Shown: positions 17,635 through 30,141 of the stretch, piece by piece
Layout: each line of letters opens with the position of its first letter
Position numbering within the stretch: position 1 is the stretch's first letter
Source: Amylostereum areolatum
Lineage: Eukaryota; Basidiomycota; Agaricomycetes; Russulales; Stereaceae
NCBI GenBank assembly: GCA_012932865.1
Contig: SAXG01000124.1
Span: 1 to 64,000 of the forward strand
Direction of reading: 5' to 3'
Length of the DNA: 64,000 nucleotides
The notes under the pieces: generated by a model
Databases searched by the model: none
Told to the model about the DNA's origin: nothing
The model's input: the letters and a program-made list of their open reading frames with translations, nothing else
Position numbers and translations under genes: made by a program

Positions 17635-18060
17635 GTCAATAAGCGAAGTGAGGGGAAGATTGGAAGGAGCAAGTATGTAAGTATGATACCCAAGAACGCG
17701 TCGCGTCATGTTATTCACAAAAGGTCACGTGTGCGCCTAGTCTCTGAGTCTGAGTCTCCGGACCGATGAACGATGAACGTTGAACGAGTGCAGGAGAAAT
17801 AACGGCGCCGGATGCATGAGCCTTGTGGTAGTTCCGTTTGATGCCTTTTGTGAAACACACTACATTAGAGGAACGAGAAGTCGACCCTGGACGGTCAGTG
17901 AGAATCGAACTTCGAACCGATTGGCTACGGGCCAAGTGAGCGACTTGTCGATGGTCCAGCGTTCGCGTCGCGCGCGTTCAGCACGGCAGTAACTTACAAT
18001 TGGAATGATAAACTGAGACTCAAAAATCATGCACGTCAGTCAAGGAGCCGTGAATATTCG
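17635..18060. other. Intergenic region between BDP1 and DMC1
   Basis: Both neighbours are on the minus strand, so this holds the BDP1 3' end region and the DMC1 promoter. A tRNA-like segment at about 17885-17975 was examined and not accepted. No coding frame is supported. Confidence 0.5.
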
Positions 18061-20416
18061 TCAATCCCAGATTCCATCGGCTGCGCCTAAAACCTCGACC
18101 CCATCGTCTTCTTTTCTTTTACCCTTCTTCTTGTGCGATGGGGGGCCACTGGATGAGCGTTTGAGAGAAGAGGGCGACACGGTCTCATCTACAGCGTCTC
18201 CTTGACCTGACTTTTGGTTCTGGACTGATGTGGGAGAACCGTCCACGTCCATCTGAGCAAGGTTCGGTGGCGTCTTGGCACGAATGACGGGTGTGGGGCC
18301 AGAGAAATCTTTCCCGGTCATCCTGGAGAGTGTTTGCATATCTACACACGATTAGCTTCCCGGAGGGTGTACGCATGTATAAGAACTAACCGTATGGTAC
18401 CCGATTATTGAGGCAATGCGTGATGCGTTTTGGGTCTCTCTTGTCTTCGCTCTTGAACTTGTTTTTGCATGATTTACGATCGCGGCCGGGCAGAACATAA
18501 GATATGAGTTCGTAATTCTCCCCAAATTGTGACAAGGCCTGGAAACGTGTTGTTGATCAGTCAGAAGTCGAAGAAATGCGAGGACTCCTTACATCATAGA
18601 ATAATTCCGTCTCTTCAGCACTCCAACGCGATCCTCGATATTTCTTCCCGTAGGTAGCCGAGTTAACAAACTTGGTCGCATCCGACTCCTCTACGTGAGT
18701 GTAGTCCCCTGTTTCCGCTTCCTCGCCACGATCCACGAACAATGACTCCTCATCAACGATGGTTTCTCCGTTGGGCCCGATTCGGACCTGGACATTGAAC
18801 TTGCTCGTTGCCACTGCTTGCGAATAATCAAAGCCATCGAGGCCGTCATCAGAATGGGTTCCATCTCCATCTTGAACTTGGACAACATGGGAAGGTGAGC
18901 GAGATTTTGATGGACCGGCCTCAGGTGTTCCATCAACAATCGGACCAGCTATCTCTGGGACGGGTGCAGGTCCATTTGTGTCGTCCTCGTTTCGACCATA
19001 CTTTTTCGCTTCCATGATAACTTTCATCCGCGACCTCCTTTCGCGGTTGGAACGCTTCCAAGCGGAGTGGTTTTCAAATATTTGGGCGGCCTTACTGCTG
19101 ATACGACCCTGACCAGTATCCTCGCAAAGGTCCGCCATCCTGACAACTGTAGGATCCAGCTCCTCGCCCGGATCAGCGTCAGCGTCGAAGGGGGCAACAG
19201 ACTCGGTGCGGCCTTGCTGAGACCGAGAGATAGAAGTCGACTTTCGTCTACGTTTCTTCTTTTTTGAATCAGAATCTGCACCGTCTGAGTCGTCTTCTGC
19301 CGTGGTCTTGTGGATTCGCCGCCTCCGTTTGGAGCGTTGAGGGACAGTGGGCAGTTCCACATCCAGCTGCCCATCTACAGACTTCTGGCGCCTGCGGCGC
19401 ACTGGTTTCGTTGTCGTCGTGTCCGCCCCATCTGACCGTTCCTCCTCAGCGAGAGCACTGCTGGCTTGCTTTCTTCGCGGGCGTGTTGGCTTGATTATGC
19501 TTCCTGAGTCAAGCTGCATCCTTAATGAAGGAGAAGGTACCGTCGTCGATTGAAAATCTTCTGGGATGGATGAAGGATGTGAAGCGTGGTTTTCTGCGTT
19601 ATCAGCCATGGCGGCTTCCTCGATGATTCTGGCGAAATCGATCTTTTGGGCGGGAAAAGGCGAGCTGTCCAAGGAGTGTCCTTCCGGAGGGTGCTCGACA
19701 TTCGCGTGTAATTGGGCTGGGAAAATAAATGTGCGAGCAGTTGGGTAGGCCTGGGTAGACGACTCGGAGGAAGGTGCCAATATTGGGATCGGGGCCGACG
19801 TTGTCGAAACAAGGCTGGATTGCATTGGACTTGGTGGGCGTTCCGACATAGATTGGGAGGCTGAGGTTGGTTGAGGTTGTTGCTTTGGCTGGGAAGGGAG
19901 GACAAATGGTGGTGCCGGTGTTGACCGTGATGGGCTGGATGCTACCGCATGCGGTGTAGGCATCGGTCTCGCAGTATGTGAATGTATGAAATGAGGTCCC
20001 GTAGGAAGTTGGGACGGCGTCTCTGTAGTCTGAGTATCAACCATTGGAAGTACTAGAGAAGGATCGACGACAATAATCGCCGATTGGGGGTAAGAAGCAG
20101 ATGTCGGCATTTCTTCAAGCGAAGGGGATGCATCTCCGCGGGTGGAAACTGCAGGAAAGTTGTTTCCTGGACCCGATGTTGACTTCGCCGGCTCGGGAAG
20201 AGGAGAGGCTGTTACACTGGCCGAAGGTAAATGTGGAGAGGCAGCTCTTGCGGCGAAGCCTTGGGAATCTGGAGTACTAGAGACCTGCCTGGAATGGTCT
20301 GTCACCCGAGGTCTTCCTTTCGCGATGGGTTTGAAGACAGTGCTACCTTTCTCTGCGGGAAACTGAGGGCAGTATCCAAGTCAAAGTGATGTACACTCAC
20401 GGACGCGCGTAGACAT
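18061..20416 (-). CDS. BDP1: TFIIIB subunit Bdp1 (B double prime), SANT-domain factor
   Basis: Subunit of the RNA polymerase III initiation factor TFIIIB, which with TBP and Brf1 recruits Pol III to tRNA and 5S genes in the nucleus. Four exons (20401-20416, 18593-20352, 18391-18538, 18061-18341) join to 734 aa starting MSTRVQKGSTVFKPIAKGRP. The first 300 residues are Pro/Ser/Thr-rich, followed by basic clusters (KPVRRRRQKS, SKRRRRIHK, KKKKRRRK) and a conserved segment (RMADLCEDTGQGRISSKA); the extended SANT domain spans roughly 575-630 (YRGSRWSAEETELFYDALSQ, then FGENYELISYVLPGRDRKSC) and is split by an intron after FYD. The tail is polar. It shares a 206-bp divergent promoter with the gene at 20623. 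Confidence 0.9.
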
Positions 20417-20622
20417 GATTGGTGGCTGTCCTTGATTAGGGCGCTCGAAATTATGAGAGTGTTTCTAATGGCGTAGAGTTTCAACCGAGTTGAGATGGAA
20501 CAAGGGACTGGACGGTGGAGCGCGACGAGCGAGGTCGATTTCGAGTCGCGCGGCACGCAGACCGAACGCGTCGGGACACAAACAACGCGCTTCACCTCGA
20601 ACCCAGGCCCTACGACAAGTTC
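20417..20622. promoter_or_regulatory. Divergent promoter of BDP1 and the gene at 20623
   Basis: 206 bp between two oppositely oriented start codons (BDP1 at 20416, unknown gene at 20623). No TATA box is obvious. The two genes are likely co-exposed in one nucleosome-free region. Confidence 0.5.
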
Positions 20623-22635
20623 ATGTCTACTCTCCGCGTACAAGATTTCCCAGTAGGGCAAATGCCTGGGTGGGAAGCCGAGCAGGAAAAGGACGATGAT
20701 GACGAGAGTAGAGAGCTTCAAAGTGTATCCCATAGGTACGTCTTGGTCTTATTGTACCCTCCCCCCTTAACCGGGGCGGCTTGTGAATAGCTATGTCGTG
20801 TATACCTCGTTGAAGCAATGTATGGACTTGATTTTGCATGCACGCAAATCGTTACTGATATGTTGACAACTCTTAGCCCGAGCCAACTGGCTCACCTCCA
20901 CCTTCCCCAAGTTCAACAGCAGGCGAAGCGGAAAAGCGTCTGACGTTCCAGTGCCTCCTCAACATCACGCGAAACCGCTGGGGAAATGTACTCTGCAAGT
21001 GGGACCACATATCTTCTCCGAAACGTCCATCTACGAGGTTCAATATGTCAGTAACCCTACTACAAGCCAACAAAGTCGCCCTTCGACCGCGTCGAGTGGC
21101 ACTTGGCAAGCAACAACACCTCAATCAAATGCACCCACCCCCTACGTATTTCAGCCTCCTGTGGCACCAACTCCGCTTGCGAACGCACCACCACGAGCAT
21201 CCACACCTCTCGTCTCTTCTCTCGCCAAAGACATCCTCGTCACCCCTGCTCTCATGGAATACGTCAATCACCAAGCCCAGACCAACCTGACACTGGCCCA
21301 CTTTATAACATTGGCAGCGACCGGAAAGGCAACGAACGAGCAGATGAAGACGCTGGGTTTGTTGATCAAGTCTTTGGCTGACCAGCTTGCGGCAACTGCA
21401 CAACATCCTCAGCCTGTTACATCGACATTGCACGGGCCCTCCTACTTGGCGCCCCTTTATGGAAATTACGCCTATGCGCCTTACCATTACTACCCTCAGT
21501 ATGCTCAACCTGCTCCTCCTCCCCCACCTCCAGCGCCTGCTCCTCCCCCGAGGGCGCACGATGTCATACTGGAATTCAAAGAAAAACCTTACGATAGATG
21601 GTTCTTTCCTCGAGGAATATCCTTTTGCGAACGTACGCCATCTGAAGGACCTCCTTCTGAAATCCTGGTATCTGCGGCTCTCCCTTTCCCGTCGGCAGCA
21701 TCCTTAACCCAATCTCCTGACATCATACCCGCTTCAGAGCCTGAAGCGCCGAAGGAGGTTGTTACGTTCCGTTTCACCAATGTCACTGAAGCCATTTGGG
21801 ACGTTCTGCTTATCTGGGCTGGTGGTCATGATAAAATGATCGCGAATCGTGACGTTTTGAGCTCTATCGTTCGTGTCTATCAACACCAGTCTTTCATGGC
21901 GGCTGACATTGGGGATATCACAGGCCAAAACAGCTCCTCCGAGGTTATTCCTTCAGCATCAGCTACCGGAAGGTGATCTGCTTGCTCAATTTCAACAGGT
22001 TTGTGATCCATCAGTGAATGCCTATCATCTGCATACTATTAACAAGTTATACCAGGCCACTTCTTCCCCTTATATCATGAAGCCTCTCAAAGCGTCATCT
22101 GGAGACAAGTCTCGGAGGAAACGCCCCCCGCGCAAGCCCGCAGCAGACAAGCAGCGAAAAGAGCGCAATGCTCCGTCCACCGCCACGCCTACCACTGCCC
22201 CTTCTATCCCTTCTGCCCCTACTGCCCCTCTCCCTCTTCCCTCGTCCGAAGCTGCCACTCGAATACCTGTGGTCCATAAGCGCAAGCGGGCCAGTTCAGC
22301 CAAAACTTTCGTTGCTCCTCCCAAGATAGCGTGTCACTCATGCGGACAAACAGACGTACCGCTGTTCATCGGTGGCCGTATGTCACAATGCTGTATATCA
22401 ATGAGAGCATTGTCTCACAGCGGTCCTAGGTTTTTGTCAGGTTTGCAAAGATTCCGGGAAAGTACCCGCCGACTTAGGAATTCCGCCAGCACCCACAGGA
22501 ACTCCACCGTCCTATCACTCGAACGTCGCGCGGGCACACTATCCCAATGCACCAATGGCACCGCGACAGTCTGGCTCAGCGTTACCTCCGCCATCTCATT
22601 CGCACCCTGTCACCTGTGCTAGCCCCATACCATAA
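20623..22635 (+). CDS. Unknown 564-aa protein with proline-rich middle and CxxC-CxxC finger
   Basis: I do not recognise the family. Five exons (20623-20722, 20877-21868, 21924-21998, 22056-22377, 22430-22635) give 564 aa starting MSTLRVQDFPVGQMPGWEAE. Conserved-looking blocks: ANWLTSTFPKF and CTLQVGPHIFSETSIYEVQY near the N-terminus, a proline-rich stretch, DVILEFKEKPYDRWFFPRG, VTEAIWDVLLIWAG with APPRLFLQHQLPEGDLL, a basic region (DKSRRKRPPRKPAADKQRKE), and a C-terminal metal-binding motif CHSC...GGRFCQVC (C-x2-C-x13-C-x2-C), whose second half is created by splicing. The finger and basic segment suggest a nuclear, chromatin- or DNA-associated protein, as does head-to-head pairing with BDP1; that is inference only. 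Confidence 0.6.
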
Positions 22636-22777
22636 TCAGGTAGAGTACAGACTTCCGAATAACGAGTGTATATCCATTTGCCTACGGCCGATACGAAGAA
22701 TTACAAAAACGCGTGTGCGAATAAAGATAGCGTGTAAAGCGGGGAAAGTGTCCTAGAAAATAAAAATCCGGGGGCTA

Positions 22778-25700
22778 TCAATTTACTATTCGAGCCCACC
22801 ACGCAATCCACCAGAGCACAACGACCAGCTGGGCGATGACCACAGATGCCTCGACCAAAACAGCGCAGAATTGGATCAGTGCGATAATCACAAACGCCGG
22901 CATTGATAACCACTGCAAGCCAAGGTTCGTTATGAACGAAGGGGGGAACCATGAGCAGAACGTCAATGCCGCACGTCCTTGTAGGAGAACGACGGAGAAT
23001 GTGATGAAGAAAAACAGAATGAGGCCAACCCAATGTCGAAGGGATCGTCTCGGAAGACTGGTGATGGGATACCGTTTAGCCTCCCCCGTGAATTCGTTTC
23101 TGTACCACGGTACGATTAGGAAATCTTGCACGTCTACACCGATGATCTTCCCGTAGTTTCTCCAAAAGGGTGTAACGGTGTCAAGCAGGAAGGTGAGAGC
23201 GTCCATACCAAACTCCCAGAGTTGTTGATAGTGGTCTTTATAGCTCTCTTCCAAGGCGACGATATGTGATAACTGAACACAGTCAGCGGTGAGTAACAAC
23301 TGAACAATAGATCAGTACCTCGGGATAGACCGCCGAAGTGTGGGTTACGGCGTCGTTATACTCGCTCTTCACTGACGCATGAAGCTTCTTGACGCGGGCA
23401 AGGACCTCGGCGACCTCCTTTGCTTTCTCCACGATACCTGTTTTGCGACTTTCGAGTATCTCCAGAGCTCGAATGAGGGAATTTAGAGGGTTATCTAAGA
23501 TGCTAGCTTGTCGAGGAACCTTTCCTAACTCGTTCTGTTGGAGGAAATGCTGGATCGTCTCCGTCTGGTTCTGGATGTTGTCGTTGACATTCTCTACAGC
23601 CCTCCATCCTCTCAAGGATCGTGTGTGTCCGGTAATGACAGCGGGGTCGTGCGATAATGCGTCCAGCAAGTCTTGAGGTAAAGACTTGTATGTCAGTCCC
23701 AAAGCCTTGGACATTCTTGACTGCACGGCTTCATATTCCTTGACACTGAGGGATACACGTTGCAACAACTGCCGGTTGCGTTGATTCTGAGCAGTGGCGT
23801 CCTCGAGCAACCTGAATTTCTTTTGCATAAGCTAGTCAGAACTGACATTGTGAACCGACTTACTGCGCCCGACGCTCGTACTCTCGATACTCGTGCTCCT
23901 CATCTGCATGGTTCCTGAATTGCTCCTCGCGGAAGGATAGAGGCCTTGGAGATGGTAAAGACGTCCGGTATCCACGAAGCTGAAGAATACGGGAGTTTCT
24001 TCTCTCGATAATGGGACGAGATAATGTCGTGTGCACACCCGGGTCCGGTGAAGAAGGAAACTCCTCCTGTACTGCTCGGGCAGTCGAGATTCCGCTTCCG
24101 CCGGCAGATCTCACCGTCGATGTCCATTCCCCGGGTGCCAGTTGGTCGTCACCATCATCTGCTTGCCTTTCAGAAGATAGCTGTGTTTGTGTTCGCGACA
24201 CGAGATCTAATTCCGCTGGACGGAAAAAGCGTCTCCGCGACTTCTTCTTCCCGTTATCCTCTGACCGGTAATCGTCAGATTGGGATTGGTGTGAAGAAGA
24301 TGCACCATCGCTCTCGTTGCCAATCCCACGAGGCCGAGCACCGATTCCCCGAATGTGCACACGACTGCTGGCCGGTGAGACCCCGTCTTTGTGACTTTGA
24401 TGCGACCCCCCGAACACGCTGTAAATGGAGCTCCGTGGCGATTCAGTCATTGGAGACTTCCTGCTACGTAGGTAGCCGTCATAACTTCGATGCGAATCCT
24501 TGGCGCTCGCTGGGGATTTGCTGGAAGCCTCGATGATGGGTTCGAAGGAAACGTGCCCTTCTAGAGAACGCCGTCGAGACAGAGAGGCTTCAAGAGGCCG
24601 GTGTGGGGAGATCTCAAAGCTTGATGAATAAGAAGGGGATGGACGTTGGTCCGGAGACGGCGAGTAATCCAACGAATTGAACGCAAAGCCATCCTCGGGG
24701 ATGGTGATCATGGAGTCTTGTCGTGAATGCGTTTTGACATACTCCTCCACAATGAGAGCAGATAAGTGCCAGGGAAGTCGACGACCTGTGCGAGCAGTCC
24801 TTCTGTCTCGAAGATGTTTCAGCCAGGAAAAGGGATCAAGTTCGTCCATCGACGTCTGGAGAACAGGATCCAATTTCGAGTACCACTCCACCGCCCTTGA
24901 AAGCTTGATGGGCTCTCTTGTTCGTTCCAAAGCGGTAAAAAGGAGATCATAACGTCGATTTAATTGATCCTTGACAACGGACACTTTCCTCGCCGTGTGC
25001 GGCTTTATTGATGCTTTGATCCTGATAAGTTTCTCTGGCCATCCTGTTAGCTGTGCAGAAATTGACAGTCATTTTGTATCCTCACCTGCAAACAGAGATT
25101 CTTGCTTTTCTAGCACATCTTTGTCCACGATCATCGGCTGCTTTTCCCGAGTCCTCCGCTTTGGCATAGATATCGGCCACTTCTTGTCAGCTTTATCGTC
25201 TTCTGGATGCGAGATACCCCAGTCGAGGGTTGCACCCTGATTAAATGACAGAGGGACTGGATGAAGATAATCAGCTCCAACAGACGGCCGAAAGTCTAAT
25301 TCCGACTCGAGACTAGGTTTCGCAAGGCGGGTCATGGCAGGACTGGATATGTTGGCCGTGGGCTGAAGTGCAGAAGATGTCGAAGAAAACGAGGAGCTAC
25401 TGGGACGCATGGGTTGTATGCGTGACTCTCGACGCATCTTGACTTTGAGTGCGTGCTGAACTTCTTCGAGGATCGTTGGGTCTAGAATAGGATACAACGG
25501 CGCTGAGGATAAGACCAGGCGGTATTAATGTGAGCACCTGCCCTCATATGCTGTGAATAGCGTGTCAGAGATTGGACCGCTCGTGGAAATAGTCACAACG
25601 CACATAAGTCGTACTCGTCTGAGAACACGCCAGGCTCGAAATCATCCGTCTCTGCCAGCGGATTGGTGGTGACCCAGCGGCCCTTGTCAGCGCTTGACGC

Positions 25701-26039
25701 CTTTCCATTAGCGTCCATTGTGATAGTTCGTCGACGCGAAAGGTTGTTGGGGGGTGTAACAATCCTGCTACTTCCTGAATATCCCGTTGCAGAGCCGTTG
25801 GTCGATCGTACGCGACGACGCTTGTCGGCGTCGCGCCACTCGATAGATGCAGAGCCATGCACAGAGGGAGTCCTTAGAGACGAGGGTAGCCCTAAACCGA
25901 TGGGGGATGACTTGGAGGGCGATGGTGCCTCTGCGGAAACCGGAGGTCGCTTTTCGGCAGGGAAGTGGATATGGGACTGTCTTCCGACTGAGGCAGAGGA
26001 GTCGGTAATTTGCGGATTAAAAGGCTCCAGTGGGGCCAT
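22778..26039 (-). CDS. Uncharacterised 1003-aa fungal membrane-anchored protein
   Basis: Five exons (25604-26039, 25086-25502, 23864-25034, 23319-23811, 22778-23272) join in frame to 1003 aa from ATG 26039 (MAPLEPFNPQITDSSASVG). The first 600 residues are mostly polar and Ser/Pro-rich but include a conserved helical block (DQLNRRYDLLFTALERTREP, then WLKHLRDRR). Next comes a long helical, probably coiled-coil region (LLEDATAQNQRNRQLLQRVS, then ENVNDNIQNQTETIQHFLQQ), the block DALTFLLDTVTPFWRNYGK with FLIVPWYRNEFTGE, and a C-terminal membrane domain with a segment at LRHWVGLILFFFITFSVVLL and a longer hydrophobic region before the end. The pattern fits a fungal-specific tail-anchored or multi-pass membrane protein; no named homologue comes to mind. 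Confidence 0.65.
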
Positions 26040-26385
26040 AAGGCCGGGAGAGGTGATAATTCTTTAACGATGCGACCAGAAGAGCGGGGTACTTTGAGCA
26101 GTGAGCGAAACAGCAATGACCCGAGCATGATGCCTGCGTGCTACGAATCACGTGCTTTCGAAGACCACTCGTCTTCAGTCATTTGCATTTTAGATACTAA
26201 GATAGAACGACTATCTTCTGGTTAGGTCAGCGACGGGAGACTACATTTTAGATATCATGGAATGATTTATTACATTTACAACACCCGACGACGTAGTTTA
26301 TCTAAGTGAGGCTACAAGGAGGGCTCCACGAGCCATCCAGCATTGAGTCAAATCATCCTATTTGATATCCATATGTCGGTCAGAT

Positions 26386-27347
26386 TCAGTACCGGCCATC
26401 CCTATACGAGAAAGAACTCGACATAGTCGATTGCCTTCGGGACCTTGGAGGCGTCGGAGTAGACATAACAGCGGCAGCTCTAGTCTCGTCGACGACGGAA
26501 GATAGAGATTCTGAGCGAGCACGAGTGAAGGGATTATAGCGAGAAAGAGGTGCGAGTCGCTTGGTGGGCGAAGTGGGAAGCGGGTACGCATCCGGTGGTG
26601 GAGATCGAGGTGATGGGGTGCGATTGGCCGTGAGGGTGTTTAGGAGCGTGGGCGGCCGGATCCGGGGCTTGCGCAGTCTCCTCTCTTCCACGACAGTCTC
26701 TTCCATGGACGCATTGTAAACCGAGTCTCGCGACGGATGGGACATTGTCTCGCTCGGACCTACGTCACACACCGTCAACCTGGGGAACAACCTCCCAAAC
26801 AATATCACAACTCACAAAAAGAATCCTCCCACACAAAACGCTCATCAGTTGCCATCGACGACGGAAATGTCTGGTGAAAGTAGGGCTCGTTCCAGTGAGG
26901 CGACTCCGGAGACAGAAAAACACTGCTAGTTGTAGAGGGGGTAGCAGGAGGGGAATTCACAAACGGGATCGTGTTGGTTGAACTCAAAGAAGTTCTTCGT
27001 GAGTGCGCATATGCGCGTTGGTGTTGTACCTGCTCAGCCTGAACCCAAGTGCCTGTATCTAGAGGACAGGACGTCAGATACCGCCCCGTGAGAGTGATAA
27101 TGAAGGGCATACATTCGCCCCGGTCCCTTTTCCCACTTGGGGTCACTCCATACTCCGGGGAGAGCGTTTGGGTCCTTGGACGGCGACGTCCTGCCGAATG
27201 AGCATCGGCTATATCTTGCTGCCGTTGTGATTGCGACGAAAGAGAAACGTATCTACGTTGGCGATGCTCCCCGAACCCTGGCTGGAAATCGAGAGGATAC
27301 GGGAAAGGCTGTGGTCCAGCTGTAGGGTGATATGGGGTGTACGACAT
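26386..27347 (-). CDS. Small low-complexity protein, 283 aa, unknown
   Basis: Three exons (27113-27347, 26816-27058, 26386-26759) give 283 aa from ATG 27347 (MSYTPYHPTAGPQPFPYPLD). The sequence is polar and rich in Ser, Pro and Arg with short conserved-looking islands (LSPESPHWNEPYFHQTFPSS, RFVWEDSF, RLRKPRIRPPTLLNTLTANR, RYNPFTRAR). No domain, signal peptide or membrane segment is visible. It may be a disordered regulatory protein. An additional intron in the middle exon cannot be excluded because that exon contains a GTACAA donor-like site. It lies between the SURF1 gene and the large membrane protein gene, all on the minus strand. Confidence 0.5.
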
Positions 27348-27770
27348 GACGGGGAGATCCTGAGACAGCGACCAGGAAATTGGTAAGAGTGCTGTGTGGA
27401 CGAGGAGACGACCGGAGGGGTTGATGGGTTGGCACGAAGGGCAAGAAAACAGTACCCTCTTTAAACCGGTGCCACGGAAAGGACACACGGACATCCAGAG
27501 GCCACATAAGGCGCGGGTGGGATGAGGACAATGAGGAAACAATGCAAATTAAGGATATGGCCACATACTTCGACAGCATTGCCAACGGAAGCCATCATCT
27601 ATCCATTGTTATTGAAGGTGGCCACGAGGCAAAGAGTGCAGTCCCTTTGTTTCATAAAAAATATCCCGGCGTTACAATCCAATGGACCACTGTTTGGTTG
27701 AACGCACGACACTGGCGCATTGTAGTGGACCCCAGTTCAACGAGAGAAGAAAATAAGATAGAATTACGGC

Positions 27771-28789
27771 TCATCGCGGAAGGCGAGAAAATGCACGTCG
27801 CTGCTTGAGCAACAACCGTACAAACATGACAGTGGTAAACGCGGATAACGAGTACCTGAGAGACATAAGTTGGCGTAAGGAGGAAATCAGCAAGTTGAAC
27901 CAACCATGTCACGGCATACGAAGCATGCGAGTTTCGAATATCGACGATAGGAGGTTTCCCCACCGGAATACCGTGTGACACCCTCCATGACGCGTCGCCA
28001 GCGTGTCCCTCTGCAATTGAATCAGTAAACCATGTTTCTGAGACGGTGACAGACGACATACCAAAGAGCTCCTCAATGAACACAGGTTGAACGTTTGCGC
28101 TATCGCCACCGGCGTATGCCACCATTGCATCCACATCTGCCCAGTACCATTCTCCTTTCTCGGGGTGATTATCTGGTGTAAAGTTGTTACGCGCCTGGGA
28201 TGCTCGCAGCATCCCGAGGACCTCGACCAACCCTTCATCTCCAGCTTGCGCACGATTTTTATCGTTCGCGTGTTCATCTGAAACGAAGCCACGATCTACA
28301 AGGACGGTGGTGCCATTTTCTCGAATTAACGGGGTGATGAGGTGAAAGCCGTGACTGCTGTCCCGTACGCGAGGACCCAAGAGCATGGAACGAGCATGAT
28401 CCCATCGTCCTCGAACAACCACTTTACGGAAGAGAAAATCGGGTATAACGGCAGTGCTGGATAGTGTGAGCCTTGGGCTCTTCGTACAATGTCAATAGGA
28501 CGCACTTGACTTTATTAGGGAGGGACATTGGTTCCCTTTGGAGTTTCTCCGTGAGCTCGTCAATGAGAGACACTTTCCATTTCAAACGTTGAATCTGCCA
28601 CGTTCCAAGAGTGAATGTAAAGATTGGAATAAATCCCAAGATGATGAGAGTGGGGTTAAAGAAGGATTGACGCCGGGCAGAGTAGTGTGCAGCTTCGGTG
28701 TGTTGAGCTCGGAAGGTGCGAAATGCGTATTTGGCGACAAAGCGACGAGGAAAGGGTCCGAAAGACGATTTCAGCCAGGACGAGTTCAT
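27771..28789 (-). CDS. SHY1: SURF1-family cytochrome c oxidase assembly protein Shy1
   Basis: Inner-mitochondrial-membrane protein needed to mature Cox1 and insert its haem a during complex IV assembly. Three exons (28506-28789, 27905-28456, 27771-27855) give 306 aa. An Arg/Ser-rich presequence (MNSSWLKSSFGPFPRRFVAK) precedes the first membrane helix (TLIILGFIPIFTFTLGTWQI) with the SURF1 signature GTWQIQRLKWK; the intermembrane part contains VVVRGRWDHARSMLLGPR and TVLVDRGFV; the second helix is YAVTWYSLSAFTTVMFVRLL followed by a basic tail. The start is the ATG at 28787-28789; an upstream extension begins with GTG and is discarded. Confidence 0.9.
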
Positions 28790-30141
28790 AGCTGGCAAAA
28801 GAAACGAGGGTAGACGAGGCTCCGATGCGATGAGTGAGCCCGACTGGCAGGGTGTCACGGCAGCTCGAGACTCGAGAAATGCTACACCACCAGCAGTTGC
28901 CTCAGCATGACTCTATGCGGGGCCATTCGGATGAGTCTGATGGCGTGACCAAGGGTTCACGCTAGCATCGTGTCAGCTTCAATCCAACCCCCTCAATCTC
29001 GGCGCCATTCCGATTATCCGTTGCGAGAAAGTCGGCTTCGCGCCCAAGTCAGCGTGAGTACAGGTTGTCCTCTCAGTTTCAATCCCCACAGAGTCCTCGA
29101 TGGACGGCGACGAGCGCGGGTTATGTAAGCAGTATTCATTTTCGTCGTCGCGCCAAGTCATCCTCGACTCCTTGTTTCCTCTCACCACGTCCTTCTCTTC
29201 TCCCCGTCCTTCACCTGGCCATAACCCCTCATCTGTAATGGGCGACTCCGACGTACCGAGATTTGGACGGCGCGTCAGGGTTTCCGTGGATGTACGAAGG
29301 GTTGGGTATGGACTCTCCCTTCGACACTCTCATGTGGGCATCATCCAGAGTCTGGACCATGGTGCGTGTTCTATTCACTTACCGCCCACCTGCCCTCGCG
29401 ACAGCATTCAGGATTTGCACATGCTCCGGCGCCCCTCTTGTTGTCGCTGGCAGTCGTCCTCACCTTCGCTCGCGGCCTTGAACTTTACTCCTGGTCTTGA
29501 ACTTTGCTCGTGGTCTTGAACTTTACTCTCGGTCTCTCGATTTTTGCTTGCGGTCTTGGTCCTCGCTCGCGATCTTGGTCCCGCTCGCGCTCCTCTCTGG
29601 TCCTGGCTCTCTGTCCCCTGGCTCACTGGGTTCCCTGGTCTTATCTCGGTCTCCGTCTGGTCCACCTGCTTTGTTGGCATCCCAGGTAACCCTCTCTCAC
29701 CTGTCATCCCTCTCCATATATCCCGTAGCAGCCCCCATATACTCTGTAGTTATCAAATGAAAATATCATGATTTTCTTCCTTCTACATCAGGATAAGATC
29801 GCAATAAGCACGATTTAAGCCAGCAACCCGCCGAGCGATTCTTGATGAGCTTAGTAAGATTATTGGATTGAATCCAAAGAACCTCAGCTTCGGGCCCAAG
29901 GGAATTCGTTGAGCGTGATATCCGCTTGACATTTTTGGATTCCATCCATCGGCACACCAACTTCAAACTCAGGGGCGTGATATCGGAATGAAGCTGAGGG
30001 ATCGCCTGGTGGTGTAGACGGTCTCCTCGGGATTCGGTTCCCACGTGGCGCGCCGGATCGCTGCGCGGACATTGACACAGCCGTACATACTCCTTCACTT
30101 GTGGCAGCGTGCGGCTTTGAGCAGTTCTCCACTTGCAAGCT
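28790..30141. other. Intergenic region upstream of SHY1 and SLA2
   Basis: About 1.35 kb between divergent genes. Several overlapping small frames exist around 29100-29760, but none keeps a consistent protein-like character. A short stretch near 29260-29360 (FPWMYEGLGMDSPFDTLMWA) could be a small exon but I cannot place it in a gene. A 19-bp minisatellite lies at 29478-29534. Confidence 0.45.
29478..29534. repeat. 19-bp minisatellite, three units
   Basis: Three head-to-tail 19-bp units beginning CTTGAACTTT (29478-29496, 29497-29515, 29516-29534) with 2-4 differences between them. Degenerate CTCG-rich sequence continues to about 29620. Confidence 0.75.

Noticed and set aside
17880..17980. Minus-strand tRNA-like segment containing GTTCGATTC-type T-loop bases and a TTGG...CCAA hairpin
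   Set aside because: The T stem does not pair around the loop, the loop lacks the conserved U33 in the best anticodon alignment, and acceptor stem pairing fails after five bases.
27542..27808. 88-aa plus-strand frame
   Set aside because: Antisense to the last exon and 3' flank of SHY1; no independent support.
29100..29771. Several overlapping plus-strand frames of 60-140 codons
   Set aside because: They run through a minisatellite and CT-rich repeats and switch character with frame; no consistent gene model.
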